This document shows positions 20,767-32,429 of a stretch of DNA of 64,000 nucleotides, piece after piece. The notes under the pieces are model-generated. The model searched no databases. It saw nothing but the letters and a program-made list of their open reading frames with translations, and was not told the DNA's origin. This DNA is from Bactericera cockerelli. Taxonomy: Eukaryota; Arthropoda; Insecta; Hemiptera; Triozidae. How positions within the stretch are numbered: position 1 is the stretch's first letter; every line of letters begins with the position of its first letter. A program made the position numbers and the translations under genes. Location of the stretch: NCBI GenBank assembly GCA_024516035.1, contig CM044964.1:28473778-28537777 (forward strand). Direction: 5' to 3'.

Positions 20767-23700
20767 TCCCAGACAGCACGGCAGGTGACTTCCAGTCTGG
20801 ATTTAAGGTGGAAATATCCAGGTGTATAAAGTCAACTGGACCTCCAGCTGTCCCGACAGCTGGATTTTTCCATTATGGATTAAATCAGTTGACCAGCCAC
20901 CTGGATATTTCCAACAAAAATCCATCTAGACTCAGTCACCTGGGCAGTCAGCTGGAAGTATAACGAATCTCTCCAGCTAGGACATGAGTAGAATTTAGTC
21001 AGTTGACCAGTCAGCTGGAAATGTTCCATATTTTTCCAGTTTACATAAAACGCGTCCTTTGTTGAAGACGCCATCTTTGATCTGTCGTAATTTCAGAAAT
21101 TGTGATATTGGTGATTGTAAATTGTTTTAAATAATTAATAATTCTTTTAAATATTAGGTATTTTATTTAGTTTTGAACATTTTTAAATACAAATATCATT
21201 TTATTTAGTTTTGATCTTTTTTATAACTACTGGAAGTGTTTAGATAAAACTCGTAGATAAAACTCGTCCTTTGTTGAAGGAAATTCAGAAATTGTGATAT
21301 TTTTGTGACAAATTGTGAATTGTTTTAAATAATTAATAATTCTCTTAAATATTAGGTATTTTATTTAGTTTTGAACATTTTTAAATACAAATATCATTTT
21401 TTACTTTGTCTTTGTGAAGAAAGAGGACAATCATAGTGTTTACTTTGTCATTTCTGAACTCCAAATTTGCTTTCGAGATGTTTCAAAAAATAGTTCTTTA
21501 GTTTATCTAAATCGTGACAGAAGAAAGAGGACAAGAAGCAGTTAATACTGGATCACCTTTTTCATCTGACAATAACCATCCATTTCTAGAGACATCCACT
21601 TGGACCCTAACGAACTTTCTGCACTCTCCTGTTCCTGGACCTTCAGTGGGATTAACACCTTCAGTTCACTTGGAATCATACCAGCTACCCATATTAATCT
21701 CACCTAGCCTAGCCAAGCCAAAGTAGGACCATGAATGCTAGTCTCATGTGTTAAGGGAAACAGAATTTTTTATGCTCAAGATCTCTTGACCATAGGTTGG
21801 CTAAAAAAAGGTTCTGGTTCAAGCAAAGAAACAGCTGAATGCATAGTGCTAGATAGTGAAATTTTTCACTCTGTGGATTTTATTTAGATGTACAATACAT
21901 ATTATTATAAAATGAATATTTCACTGATAGGTGGTTCTGCCACACTAAAAAATGATGTTTAGGTACTTTGTGACATGCTTCCTGATTACTTGATTTAAAA
22001 TTAATTGGCCAATTTACTGTGCACTGTTCATAATAACAATAATAACTATTGTGCTCTCTCTACCACCTTATTACTATGAAGGCCCTTAAATTTTGAGTTA
22101 ATTTTATATCTATTTAAAAAAAGTGTTCCACACTATTGTGTTTTATAATTTCACTAGTCTTAACTAGTCAATTTTGTTTTAATTTAAGTATAACAATGTT
22201 TTTTGGTAATAATTCTCAAAGCAAACAACCCAGCAATTCTAATTAGCCACAGCAGTACATAAATTGTCATGAAGGATTACAAATACATAATAACATTCAC
22301 TAATCCATGTTCAACCCCGTTAGACATTGCTTAACTTTTGCAATTTCATGAAAACTGGTGTATTCCATGCCCCATCTTCATTCTCTGCTGGCTATTAGTT
22401 TATTTCTTTGTAATTTTTGGTTTCTCAAAAGAAATATATTTTAATTTACATAGTATTATTATTTTATTGTGATTATGTACATGTTATGAGCATATTTTAT
22501 AATTGGATATCATTATTTTATTTCTATACTAGCTAAAACCTGGCATTTTGTCACCATTAAGGTTTTTTTCTCATGGCCGGTGTCCCAATAAAAATAATAA
22601 TAACACTTTTAATTGGAAGGTAACCACCAGGTAAGGTTAAAGGTTATGCTCAAAGCATTTTCTACTAACCTAACCCTCAGAGTCTTATTATTATGTGGTC
22701 ACAACCATAATGAGGAAAAATTTGAAACAACGGAACCCTACGCTAGGTTGATTATCTGACTAGTGCGTTAACCACTTGATTACCAGTGCACTTGAAAATT
22801 GTATTAGATATTTTAATTTTGATAATTTTCTAGTATGTTGAAGGTGGCTTAGGGGGGGTGAACTCTCGGTGAGAGTACCGTTTGGTATTGTAACCCCAAG
22901 AGGACATAGTCAGCCAGACATGCACAACTTTGAGTTTTATATAATAGAGATTATACCTACTTAGTACAACAGTACAACAGAAAAGTAACTCCCGAAAAGT
23001 ACAACAGTACTTCATGGAGATGTAATGGGAATGCAAATGTATATGAAAACAAATAAAGATTTTTATTATTATTATTATTATTATTAGGAAATACTTGTGA
23101 TACATTGGTACAAGGTCTTGTGACATGGTGGAAATTTGATAGTGCATTTTACACTTTTGGGACAATTTTTTAATAATAAACACTCTTATTGTAAAAATAT
23201 ATTAATGTTTAAAGAGTCTTATTTGAATTGTGTTGTTTAAAACAGATTAGTTATTTTCTTTTTCTTTCCAAATTTCTATAAAAAAAATTATACTCAAAAT
23301 TGTGTGTGTGTATGTGTTAAAAAAACCTATTTAAAATTTATTACTTTATTTTTATACAAAAAAAAAATATTCTTCATGAGATTTGAATGTATGGCTTCTA
23401 AATAAAATAACTTAAATTGAATTTATGCCTAATATACATTTGTTTCTAGTATTTTTATTACTATTATTATTTTTTTTTTTTTGCAAAAAAATGCATATAA
23501 TGGGATTCGAACCCACGACCTCAAAACCAAGAGCATAGCATTTGATTATTATGTAGTATAATGTACAGTATAGGTAAATAGGTATGTCAACATTGTGGTA
23601 GTGAGTTACTACCCATCCACTAGAGAGCGCTACAAGTAGCTGGAAATAAGTGGAACAAATCCAGTTGACTTTGGGCAACTGACTTCCAGTTAAAAGTTGG

Positions 23701-23842
23701 GTTACTTTCCAGTTCATTTCCAGTTGATTTCCAGGTGGAGGTCAGGTGGAAGGTGGAAATCTCCAGCTGATTTCCAGGTGGGCAAGTAGACTTTTTCCAC
23801 CTAACAGTATGGTATACATCCAGTTGACTGTGCTGTCTGGGA
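20767..23842. mobile_element. ~3.1-kb TIR DNA transposon nested in the Helitron
   Basis: Ends are TCCCAGACAGCAC and GTGCTGTCTGGGA. Subterminal regions are filled with short CAGCTGGA/GTCAACTGGA-type motifs in both orientations (20780-21060 and 23640-23830). Helitron sequence resumes at once on the right ('ccgttctcgagatagaagcc'). No transposase frame is recognised in the interior, which holds AT-rich DNA, a duplicated ~110-bp stretch (21115-21400) and a family E SINE. Superfamily not assigned; no clear target duplication. Confidence 0.7.
22600..22800 (-). repeat. Family E SINE inside the TIR transposon
   Basis: 'ggaaggtaaccaccaggtaa', 'cattttctactaacctaacc', 'tcagagtcttattattatgt' as in other E copies. 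Confidence 0.6.
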
Positions 23843-24107
23843 CCGTTCTCGAGATAGAAGCCAGAATGTTCGAAATTTCGACCATTTTTTCAGACTTTTC
23901 ACAGATTCCAGCACGGAACTTGAAAGTTATCGCGAGGACCCATATTTTCATTGTAAAAACTGTCTGAGAACATCACATGATTTTATTTGAGCCCTTTGTT
24001 GCCATATTCTGACAAATCGTTCTCGAAATATGGGCCAGTTTGCTACATTATCAATATCCGCTATGATAGATTTGGCTCGGGATTTTGAAATTTACAGCGA
24101 TGATGGT

Positions 24108-24525
24108 TTTGTGTGTGTGTGTGGATTGTGTGTGTGTGGATGTTGTGTGTGTGGATGGTGTGTGTGTGTGTGTGTGTGTGTGTGTGGATGGTGTGTGTGT
24201 GTGATATGTGTGTGGTGTGGTGTGTTGTGTGTGTGTGTGTGTGTTGTGTGTGTGTGTGTGGTGGGTGTGTGTGGGTGTGTGTGGGTGAGTGGGTGTGTGT
24301 GGGTGAGTGGGTGTGTGTGGGTGTGGGTGTGTGTGTGTGTGGATGGGTGTGTGTGGTGGGTGTGTGTGGGTGTGTGTTGGGTGTGTGGTGTGTGTGTGTG
24401 TGTGTGTGTGGTGTGTGTGTGTGTTGATGTGTGTGTGTCAGGTGTGTGTATGTGGTGTGTGTCAGGTGTGTGTATGTGGTGTGTGAGTAATATGGTGTGT
24501 GATGTATGGGTGGTGTGTGTGTGAT
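24108..24525 (+). repeat. GT-rich microsatellite tract (~420 bp)
   Basis: Irregular (GT)n with GGAT, GGGT and CAGGT variants, inside the Helitron just before its 3' end. It makes long false open frames on both strands; no protein is encoded. May form Z-DNA. Confidence 0.9.
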
Positions 24526-24889
24526 GGCTTGGCGAAGCGGGTGCAGCCCGCTAGTTACATTATATTTGCAACTAAATATGTGCAACATGACATTATATTT
24601 GCAACGTTGTGCAACATTACATCATTCTTGTAACATTTTACAACTTTACAAGTCGAATTGACATCCTTTTAAATAATATTAATTTTAAAATGAACAGAAT
24701 GCTTTAAACAACTTTTATTAGAATTTTTCATACACAGAAATCAAATAATATTTCATTTCAAATAATGCATTGGCGGCGGAGATTCGCCCAGAATCTCCAC
24801 CGCCGCAGGTTAGGTAAATGCAAGGTCACGTGAGCTCTATTTTTTTTATTTTTAAAATGAGTATTTCATAGCCTTTTTTACTACGCAGC

Positions 24890-25140
24890 CATGAAACAGG
24901 AGCTTGTGGTCTGTGTTGTAGCGTGCCCATCCCGTAGTAAGCCTTCCCTCTGATCGGCGAGAAATGACACAGTACTTCCCATTTAGGTGCTGGGTCAACA
25001 CGAGCGCACCGGAAGGTTATCCCTTACAAATAAGTGTAACCAAATTTTGAATATAAATTTTTGTCGGCGCGAGGGTTCGAACCCGGGGGCTTCCGTATGG
25101 CAAGCCAGTGCTTAACCACTGAGCTATCCGTGCGCTCTAT
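24890..25140 (-). repeat. tRNA-derived SINE, family J
   Basis: Minus-strand head with 'tagctcagtggttaagcact' and B-box 'gggttcgaacccgg' (plus: 'gagggttcgaacccgggggc'). Body 'gtgcccatcccgtagtaagc' shared with 46965-47050 and 57430-57615. Confidence 0.7.
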
Positions 25141-25149
25141 GAGTGGATA

Positions 25150-25440
25150 TTGATAACGCGTGAAGCATGAAACATCGCGCAAATTTTTTCGCACTCAGTG
25201 GGATCCCAGCTGAATTTTCACACATGCTCCACAACAGATTTCCATAGATTTAGAATTTATTTTAAATCTATGCAGATTTCTTCATTAGCAGCATTCTTGA
25301 ATTTGCAATCGGGTTTTTAAAAATATCGAGAATATATTTTCAAGCGGGAATTTTGAAACTGATAAGACTTGTTATCAAAATATTCAAAAAGTGATTAGTG
25401 ATTACCGAAGTTAAGCAACGTCCTGTGAGGTGAATACTTC
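25150..25440 (+). promoter_or_regulatory. Element upstream of NUDCD2 shared with UVSSA upstream region
   Basis: Same blocks as 6840-7115, here on the plus strand and ~170 bp before the NUDCD2 ATG: 'cactcagtgggatcccagct', 'cagatttcttcatt', 'tttgcaatcgggttttta' and 'ttttcaagcgggaattttga'. It ends next to a 5S-like 'accgaagttaagcaacgtcc'. GCGGGAA is an E2F-like core. Function is inferred. Confidence 0.4.
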
Positions 25441-25605
25441 GTGGTGCTGGGATTCCAGTCAACCAAGGCTGTGTGAGGTTAATGTGAGAACAGGGTTCAG
25501 ATTTTTCTTAAGTGCAAATGGAGCCTAAAACCTGTGTGTTGAGTGGTAAATTTTTCAATTAATTGAATTAACCTTTCAGATTTAACAGAATACAATCTAA
25601 TCTAA

Positions 25606-25800
25606 ATGCCAAAGCTCAGCCACTTTGACGAGAAGAGTGGTGTGGTGAAATGCCCCACTCTATGGGGTAGCTGGTGGCAAACACTGGATGAAGTTTTCAT
25701 TGAGGTGCTGCCGGAAACACATATCAGATCCAAGGAGGTTAACATCAACTGTACAAACACTCGGATCTCCTGTGCTGTACAAGGCAAGGAAATATTCAAG
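25606..25800 (+). CDS. NUDCD2: NUDCD2 exon 1
   Basis: 65 codons, ATG to EIFK; donor GTAAATAT. N-terminal half of the CS domain. Confidence 0.93.
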
Positions 25801-28522
25801 GTAAATATCACTATGAGGTAGTTTCATTTAAATAAGAGGTAAATTGTCTAGTTTAGATGACAATCTTAATGCTGCCTCTTTTGGACATAAAAAGGTATAT
25901 TTTATAATGAGTTCAGAAAACTGATTGGGTCTCTCAAGAAGGAAAGAAAACCTCCAACAGACATTTTACAGGTTACTAATAAGACCTATAAATGGGCTTC
26001 TGAGTGTTTTTTTCTCTAGTCTAGACAGGAAGTATGAATATGAACTGCAATTTTCACCTTATGTGGGGTTAATTTCACTTCATAAATTTGTTTAGTAGAC
26101 TGATTCAGTTGTTTGAAATGTATAGAATCACTTGAAAGTCCTTTTTTTGTTTTTTTATTAAATCAACACAGAATTTATTTGGTATCAGCAATAATAATTG
26201 GCAAATTATTATTGCTTTTAAGGCTGTTAAAACCTCAAGACATCATCAATAACTTTTTTTTGTAGCTGAGGAAATATTTAAAAATTAAAAGTGCCTCCCA
26301 CAACCCTTCTCCATTTCAGGGGAAATTATTTGACATAGTTCACGGAGATGAAATTATTTGGACTTTGGAAAATGGTGGAACCATACTCAACATTGTACTG
26401 ACCAAAGCTGAATTCAAAGGCAAGGAACAAATATGGAGTTCTCTGTTTGTTGAGAGTGGAGAGAATTATGTTGCAGAGCCACTCATTCTACATGAGATGA
26501 AAAAGAAAATGGACTTGGAAAAGTTTCAGATTGAGGTAATTGAATAATAGTAATAACACTTTAGTGGAAGGTAACCAGGCAAGCTTAATAATGCTCAAAG
26601 CATTTTCTACCACCTAACCTTCAGAGTCTTATGGGATTTATTGTTGCAAGTAAAATTCTCTTCACTGAGGAATGTAGCAGCTCTTCTTTTAAATTAGTAC
26701 ATTCACCTAAACACTGCCCATCTTCCTTGTTAAATCTAGGTCCAAGAGTGTCAACAGGTAACATTTCAATTTATTTTAATTCTATTTCCACAGTTCTTTG
26801 ATCGAGGTCTCATATAGCTACACCTACTATCTTCTTCTGATGTCTTAGTTTTGTAAGTCAAATTGTCTGACTGCATCTATGTATGTACTCGCCCCATTGC
26901 CTTTGGTCTAACCATGTTAATGTGTTTTATATTTTTACCCATTTTCTCCCCATTCCTTCCAGTGTAACAATCCACGCATTGATAACCTGTCAAGCTTCTC
27001 AACTTTCTCCATTTCCCTTGTCAATTATATTGGCATTTACATGATTTTGTTTGAAAAAAAAAGTGTACAATTGAACTTGAAATAGAGTCCTTTGTGTTAA
27101 TTTATTTCTCCAATATTTTATTTTTTTTAATTAAAAGTAAGGTGAACAGTCATTTCATATTTGTACTGGTAATCAATTGGTTAATGTGCAAGTCTGGGAA
27201 TCCAGATAGTGTAGGGATCCGTTGGTTCGAATCCCACCCAGTGCACAAATTTTGACATTTTCATGTCTTTGCTCTGGCACATAACCAAAATTATGTAACG
27301 AAATTGTGTAACGAAATTATGTAACGAAATTATGTGACGAAATTATGTAACGAAATTACGTAACGAAATATTAAATTGACATTTTCATGTCTTTGCTCTG
27401 GCACATAACCAAAATTATGTAACGAAATTAAGTGACGAAATTGTGTAACGAAATTATGTAACGAAATTATGTGACGAAATTATGTAACGAAATATTAAAT
27501 TGACATTTTCATGTCTTTGCTCTGGCACATAACCAAAAAAATTATAAAAAGAGAGAAGAGAAAAAGTATGTGTCATGCGCACAATACGAAATTTGGTCAG
27601 TTAAGTTTTAGACCTTGAATAGTAAAGATGAAAATGTCCCAATGGTTGCAGACTCGTATGCAAGCGTTTCTCCTCTGCCATCGGAGTTTACCGCAAACCC
27701 CTTCGTCCGCTTCTCTATAGATTAGAGTTTCACTTTGTTTCTCTTCTCTCTTTTTTTTTTTAAATGTTTTTACTGTAGGCTAATAGCCTGATTGATATTT
27801 TTAAGGTGGTAAATATCCTAATAGGTGTTTAAGACAGTTATCCTAATAGGGTTTTAAGACAGTTGCTTCAGAAAAAAAAATTTACTTCACAACTGAAGAA
27901 AATTCATCCTGTGGTTTTTCCTCATTAATTTGAGTTTGTGACCACATTATAATGAGACTCTGAAGGTTAGGTGGTAGAAAATGCTTTGAGCATTAACCTC
28001 GCCTGGTGGTTACCTTCCACTATAGAGTATTATTATATTGTATTTTATTGTATACTAGATAAAACCTGACAGTTTGTCACCATAGATGTTTTTGCTTGTG
28101 GCTGGCATCCTTTTTAAAAATATTCCTACAATAATAATGGTATCCAGGCTGACTTAGGTATCTGGAACATACCTACCCTAACCACACAAGCATGTCTGCA
28201 ATGTATTAATAATAACCAGATATTTGTTCTTATTTTCCTCACGTTCCAACATTTGTTCAATATTCTCTACATGGTAATTTGACATTTTTGCCATTTTCAG
28301 AACAGTTATAGCTTTATTTCGAGTTTATCATTTGAATCACAAATTCTCTCAGATTTTTTTCTTTTTATATAGACCCAGCACCAACATACATTTTTTACCC
28401 AATGTAAATTTGAATTTATGTCTCAAATTTTTCTTTTTCAGAATCCCGGATTTGACTTCAGCCGAGCAAAATTAGCCAAGTGTTACGATAAAGTAAATGG
28501 TGTACCCGTGCCAAAGACTTGA
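25606..28522 (+). CDS. NUDCD2: NUDCD2 (NudC domain-containing protein 2), three exons, complete
   Basis: Known role: small CS/p23-like co-chaperone of the NudC family that works with Hsp90 and stabilises LIS1, a dynein regulator; cytosolic. Exons 25606-25800, 26320-26535 and 28442-28522, all phase 0, give 163 aa (human 157). SGVVKCPTLWGSWWQTLDEV matches the family SGVVPCGTPWGQWYQTLEEV; FIEVLPE and ISCAVQGKEIFKGKLFD give the CS beta-sandwich; DEIIWTLENGG and LNIVLTK follow; MDLEKFQIENPGFDFSRA matches the C-terminal LERFQKENPGFDFSGA. Start is the only Met before the conserved block. It is transcribed away from HURP. Upstream 'taacctttcag' could be an acceptor of a 5' UTR intron. Confidence 0.95.
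26320..26535 (+). CDS. NUDCD2: NUDCD2 exon 2
   Basis: 72 codons, acceptor CCATTTCAG, donor GTAATT. Encodes GKLFD...WTLENGG...LTK and the first part of the C-terminal helix. Confidence 0.93.
26545..26640 (-). repeat. Family E SINE fragment
   Basis: 'ggaaggtaaccaggcaagc' and 'cattttctaccacctaacc' in NUDCD2 intron 2. Confidence 0.55.
27150..27245 (+). repeat. Family E SINE head
   Basis: 'gtgtagggatccgttggttc' followed by 'gaatcccaccca' is the tRNA-like B-box region on the plus strand. Confidence 0.6.
27246..27740 (-). repeat. Family I repeat with internal tandem copies
   Basis: Three copies of 'gacattttcatgtctttgct' + 'ctggcacataacc', each followed by short runs of 'acgaaattatgtaacgaaat'. The right part equals 6126-6325 inverted. 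Confidence 0.7.
27900..28150 (+). repeat. Family E SINE body
   Basis: 'ctgaaggttaggtggtagaa', 'aatgctttgagcattaacct' and 'tggttaccttccactata'. The rest of NUDCD2 intron 2 is AT-rich. Confidence 0.55.
28442..28522 (+). CDS. NUDCD2: NUDCD2 exon 3 (stop codon)
   Basis: Acceptor CTTTTTCAG; NPGFDFSRAKLAKCY then PVPKT and TGA. Followed by a ~500-bp 3' UTR. Confidence 0.92.
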   Translation, partial: NPGFDFSRAKLAKCYDKVNGVPVPKT

Positions 28523-29016
28523 AGATGTTTGGAAATCAATGAAGAGGACCAGAATCTATACCTTCTAAAATGAAGTTCCTAATCCCTGGAAATGATTTGG
28601 ATCTAATTTTCTTGAAATTCTCCAAACTTTCCATATCCAACTGTAGATTTCACAAATTTCTACACCTGTTGAAACTCAAATCACTTTAAGAAAAACAAAA
28701 AAGACACCACTGATGATACTGGACTAGCCAATTTTTTAGATTTTGAAAAAAAAATTCTCTGAATTTTGAGGTAACAAACAAGCAACAATTACAGGAATAC
28801 TATCCCGACCTTGGTAGCAATCAAGTGTTTTTTTTTTTTTTTTTTAATGATCAGGGCCTGTTTTTATCATTGGAAAAAAACTCATTAGATGTGGCCTAGG
28901 ACATAAGAGGTCTCATGTATACATAGTTCTGTGATGGTCAGGTACTTGTGAAATATGCTCCCATATAAAAAAAGCATGGTAAGATGTATGGAAAAAAGTT
29001 GTGCTAGAGAAAATGA

Positions 29017-29022
29017 AATAAA
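29017..29022 (+). terminator. Poly(A) signal AATAAA of NUDCD2
   Basis: First AATAAA after the NUDCD2 stop, about 500 bp downstream, followed by AT-rich sequence. Confidence 0.5.
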
Positions 29023-29322
29023 CGTTTATAAAATTAATAATCAACAGATGGTATTTTATTTTATTTTACAGATGTATAGAAAAAAAAGATAATTTACCAA
29101 ACTATAAAATTTTCGTCTTTTAGACAAACCATCAACAGTATGGAATTTTGATTCGCCATTCTATGTGTATTTTATTACAACACTCTCTTTTTGACCGTGA
29201 ATATTACAGGAATATTCATGACTCCATACCATCCCGTTTTCAAGAAGGGTGGTTCCTTTTCCTCAAGTTTGTTAGTTTGAATCAGATGGTTTGAAATCAT
29301 TTCCAGTAACTTTGTTTATACC

Positions 29323-29572
29323 ATAGCGTGTAGAATTAAGAAGTGAGGAAACAAATCCCAGTTGCGGGAAAACGCCACATAGCGCGACACATCGCAAAGG
29401 AGTAGAATATTTCTCGCGGTCTCTCTCGATATGAACTTATTATGTTTACATTTGATACGGTGGAAGAAATTTTGTGAGGGACGAGGAGGAAACTCCTTTG
29501 CGATACTAGCGCTGAGGACGCCACGATGCAGGCCGGCGGGGGTGGTTTCCACACTTCTTAATTCTACACGCT
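29323..29572. mobile_element. MITE with CATAGCGTGTAG...CTACACGCTATG ends, copy 2
   Basis: TIRs CATAGCGTGTAGAATTAAGA and TCTTAATTCTACACGCTATG. Flanks gtttatacc and gaatatacc agree at 7 of 9 positions, fitting an old 9-bp duplication (Mutator-like). Inside matches 9013-9219. Confidence 0.72.
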
Positions 29573-29917
29573 ATGAATATACCATCAAATCTGGATATGT
29601 GCAATACCTCAATGTGTGGAACTAAAGTGCTGGTCAGTCCAGACATCTTGAAGGCCAGTAAGTCAAATACTTAGACAAGTGGAATACGTGGACATGAGGA
29701 ATAAAATGGTCGGTCCCCGGCGATTCCACATATCCATGTTCAACTGTGTATCTCATATAATATATTGACTTACTTCTTCTTTGTTTTTCTCAGATAACTA
29801 TTTCCAGAACCACAAAAAAGAACAATACTTAACAATATACATTTGCATACACTCCGACAACACCAACCTGCTCAATTATGAAATCTCAACAATGTAAAAG
29901 GAATCAATATTTTTATA

Positions 29918-30358
29918 CAGGGTGGTCCAGAAAGTTTGCACCAAAATGATAGGGGTAATAAAAGAGACCATTTCCAACAAAAATATTCCCGGACATTTTC
30001 CTTTATTTTTTGTCGTTTTCAAAATGGCGGCCAAAACGTGTGTTTTTCAAATATTCCGACTTTGGTTGGCTTTTGATTTTTTTATTTTTTTCTGTACCAC
30101 CTAGAAAAAAACGGATTGCATTTTTGAATTGAAAATAAAATTTTAATTAAAATAAGTTAAATTAACCCGTTCAATGTTTTAATGATCATGCTCATTTAGG
30201 CTGTCAACGTTCTGAACGCACATATTTGAAAAACACACGTTTTGGCCGCCATTTTGAAAACGACAAAAAGTAAAGGAAAATGTCCGGGAATATTTTTGTT
30301 GGAAATGGTCTCTTTTATTACCCCTATCATTTTGGTGCAAACTTTCTGGACCACCCTG
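29918..30358. mobile_element. Tc1/mariner-like foldback MITE, TA duplication
   Basis: CAGGGTGGTCCAGAAAGTTT at the left and its complement at the right, each flanked by TA. The arms are about 150 bp long and nearly identical, with 'ttttcaaaatggcggccaaa' inside. No transposase. Confidence 0.85.
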
Positions 30359-30523
30359 TATATATACCATTAAGTTAGACACAGAGAATAACAAAGTGAG
30401 GAAGTATACAGAAAACAGAGAACCTTCTTGAACCCAGCTCTCAATCACCAATATTCTACCACTCAGTGCGAGACTCATAGATAGCATGAACCTTGTGAAT
30501 AAAATATAAGCGCATCAGATACT

Positions 30524-30842
30524 AGGGGCCAAATTATGAAACAGGATTAAGGGCGGAATTAATAGACAACATCAATAACTTAAGTCGTTGGTAAGTGTCG
30601 ATTTTCCCTATCTTACACAGTACGCAATCCGTGACTTAGCGCCACAGAGGTATTACAAAAACGTCTATTAATTCCGCCCTAAATATCTAGAATTTGTTAA
30701 TCCACTATCACTTAACAGCTGATATAAATGCGCTGTGATTGGTTGAAATTCCCACTAGAGGGCGTGTTAAGGGCAAAACACAATTATTATATTAATTCTG
30801 TTTTGGATTAGATTAACTAATTCTGTTTCATAATTCCGACCT
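30524..30842. mobile_element. MITE with GGCCAAATTATGAAACAG ends, holding an inner MITE
   Basis: Outer ends 'aggggccaaattatgaaaca' and 'tgtttcataattccgacct'. Related to 36972-37215 and to a fragment near 42975. Interrupted by the Harbinger-like MITE at 30551-30679. Confidence 0.65.
30551..30679. mobile_element. PIF/Harbinger-like MITE with TAA duplication
   Basis: GGGCGGAATTAATAGAC ... GTCTATTAATTCCGCCC flanked by TAA on both sides; nested in the outer MITE. Confidence 0.8.
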
Positions 30843-30849
30843 AAAGCTT

Positions 30850-31640
30850 AATTTTTTTTTTAAATATTACAGTGGGTTTTGGTTTTATAATTTAACAAAA
30901 CTAAACCTGAAGATTATTCTACGTCACTACTTTTTACTTCAGGCCTTTCAAAAAAAAATTAAAATATTTTACAACAATCTTTCGAGGTACATTTTGCTTT
31001 ACTGGGTGTGTAAAAGATAAGCTGAACGTCTGCTCTTTATATGTGAATGACGATAATTACTTCCGAGAAATTTCTAATATTAAAGAAGATTGTGTTTTTT
31101 TTATGAATTTATTGTGTTATATTCTATTCATGTTAGACTTAGCTTATAGGAGTTGTTTGTTTATAATATCATTCTTTTACAAATAACAATATTTTTTTTT
31201 TAATGAAAAGTTCAAGTTACAGACTTCTCGTTAGCTCAACAATTATTTATGGATAATCATTACCTTACGTTTAGTTCACACGATGTACAAAATAAATAAA
31301 ACTAAATACAAATTAATAACAAAGAAAGAGAAAAGAAGAAGAAAAAACAGTAATACTTTCTATAAAACAAAATAACGTTGTTCCTCTTAGGACAACTAAA
31401 GCAGTTTGTGTTGACAATTTTCCAAAATGCTAAAATAGATAAGAAGATGCAACACACTGAAGAAAAAAAATACCTTCTAACTCAGTTGAGACCATCAACT
31501 TATATTGAGTAATTGGTTGTCTCAGAGAGTTAGAGATACACTCCTTAATAGTGTGGTCATCCACAGAGGACTAACTGAAATAACTAAATTATTTCATCGT
31601 ATCAATATAGCCAACCCCAGAAGTCACTTAGACTTACAAA
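30850..31640. other. Intergenic, AT-rich, nothing recognised
   Basis: No conserved coding sequence or known repeat end seen. Confidence 0.5.
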
Positions 31641-31689
31641 AGAAAAGGCAAGGGAGATATATATATATATTTTTTACGTATGGATCTAA

Positions 31690-31800
31690 TTATATACCAC
31701 CTTTCGTGTTGAAGAGGTTAACAGCTCTACCACTCTGTCTGAGTACTATGGGTTCAAATCCCAGCCGGAGTGGTATTTACGGATGATTTTGCTACTTGAG
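31690..31800. repeat. tRNA-like sequence, probably SINE head
   Basis: 'aacagctctaccactctgtc' and B-box 'gggttcaaatcccagc' are tRNA-like, but no full cloverleaf with paired acceptor stem is evident. Confidence 0.4.
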
Positions 31801-32425
31801 TGGCATGCTTGTGAGTTTACTTGGCCCGAAAACAATGCTTACGCAATTTCAGTATTGTTAAATATTCAAAGAAATAGATAAGAAAAGATTTTTTTCTCCC
31901 GAGAAATTTGAAATCATGTTACTGATGGCTTAGAAAATACATGATAAACGTACTCAAATTACTATTGCACCTAAAAGAAATTCGATGTGAATTCAAATCC
32001 TAACAAATACATGGCTTCAAATTCATAATATGATAAACTTGATATTTTGGGGTGTAAAAAAATTAAGTGGTTATCATATCCCTCACCCCAGGTTAGGATA
32101 GACCTGGGTCTCTTTGAAAATTTTTTTCCTGTCTTCCTTTGAAAAAAAAAAAAAAAAAAAAATGTAATGGACAGTAGATTTACTTTACATTTAACTTCAC
32201 AAAGATTCAGAGCAAGGATTCAATACACTATTACCTGGATGTCCCTAAATAAAAAAAACTTCGATTTCAACAATCTAAGGCGTATACTTTTACAAAAAAC
32301 TATGTTACTGCCATCAACATACATTGCTTGAAAACTTGCAGAAATTTTATTTTTAATCATCCAGAAAAAAAAATCTATTACATAATACTGGTACATTTTT
32401 TTTTTTTTTTTTTACGATTCCAAAA
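31801..32425. other. Intergenic, AT-rich with poly-A and poly-T runs
   Basis: Poly-A near 32140-32161, poly-T near 32397-32413; otherwise nothing recognised. Confidence 0.5.
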
Positions 32426-32429
32426 GATT

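Larger units (their letters stand above)
20298..24554 (+). mobile_element. Helitron, ~4.26 kb including later insertions
   Basis: Starts TCTCTATATATAAAAG after A, ends with hairpin GGCGAAGCGGGTGCAGCC then CGCTAG before T: the Helitron 5'-TC ... CTAG-3' between A and T. Inside are 'gaattgtttaggcgaaacgg' and 'gtaagagatagc', shared with the 240-bp copy at 39740-39979. No Rep/helicase frame is seen, so it is non-autonomous. It contains a 3.1-kb TIR transposon and a GT-rich tract. Confidence 0.8.

Noticed and set aside
24030..24588. Cys/Val- and His/Thr-rich open frames
   Set aside because: Translation of a GT-rich microsatellite.
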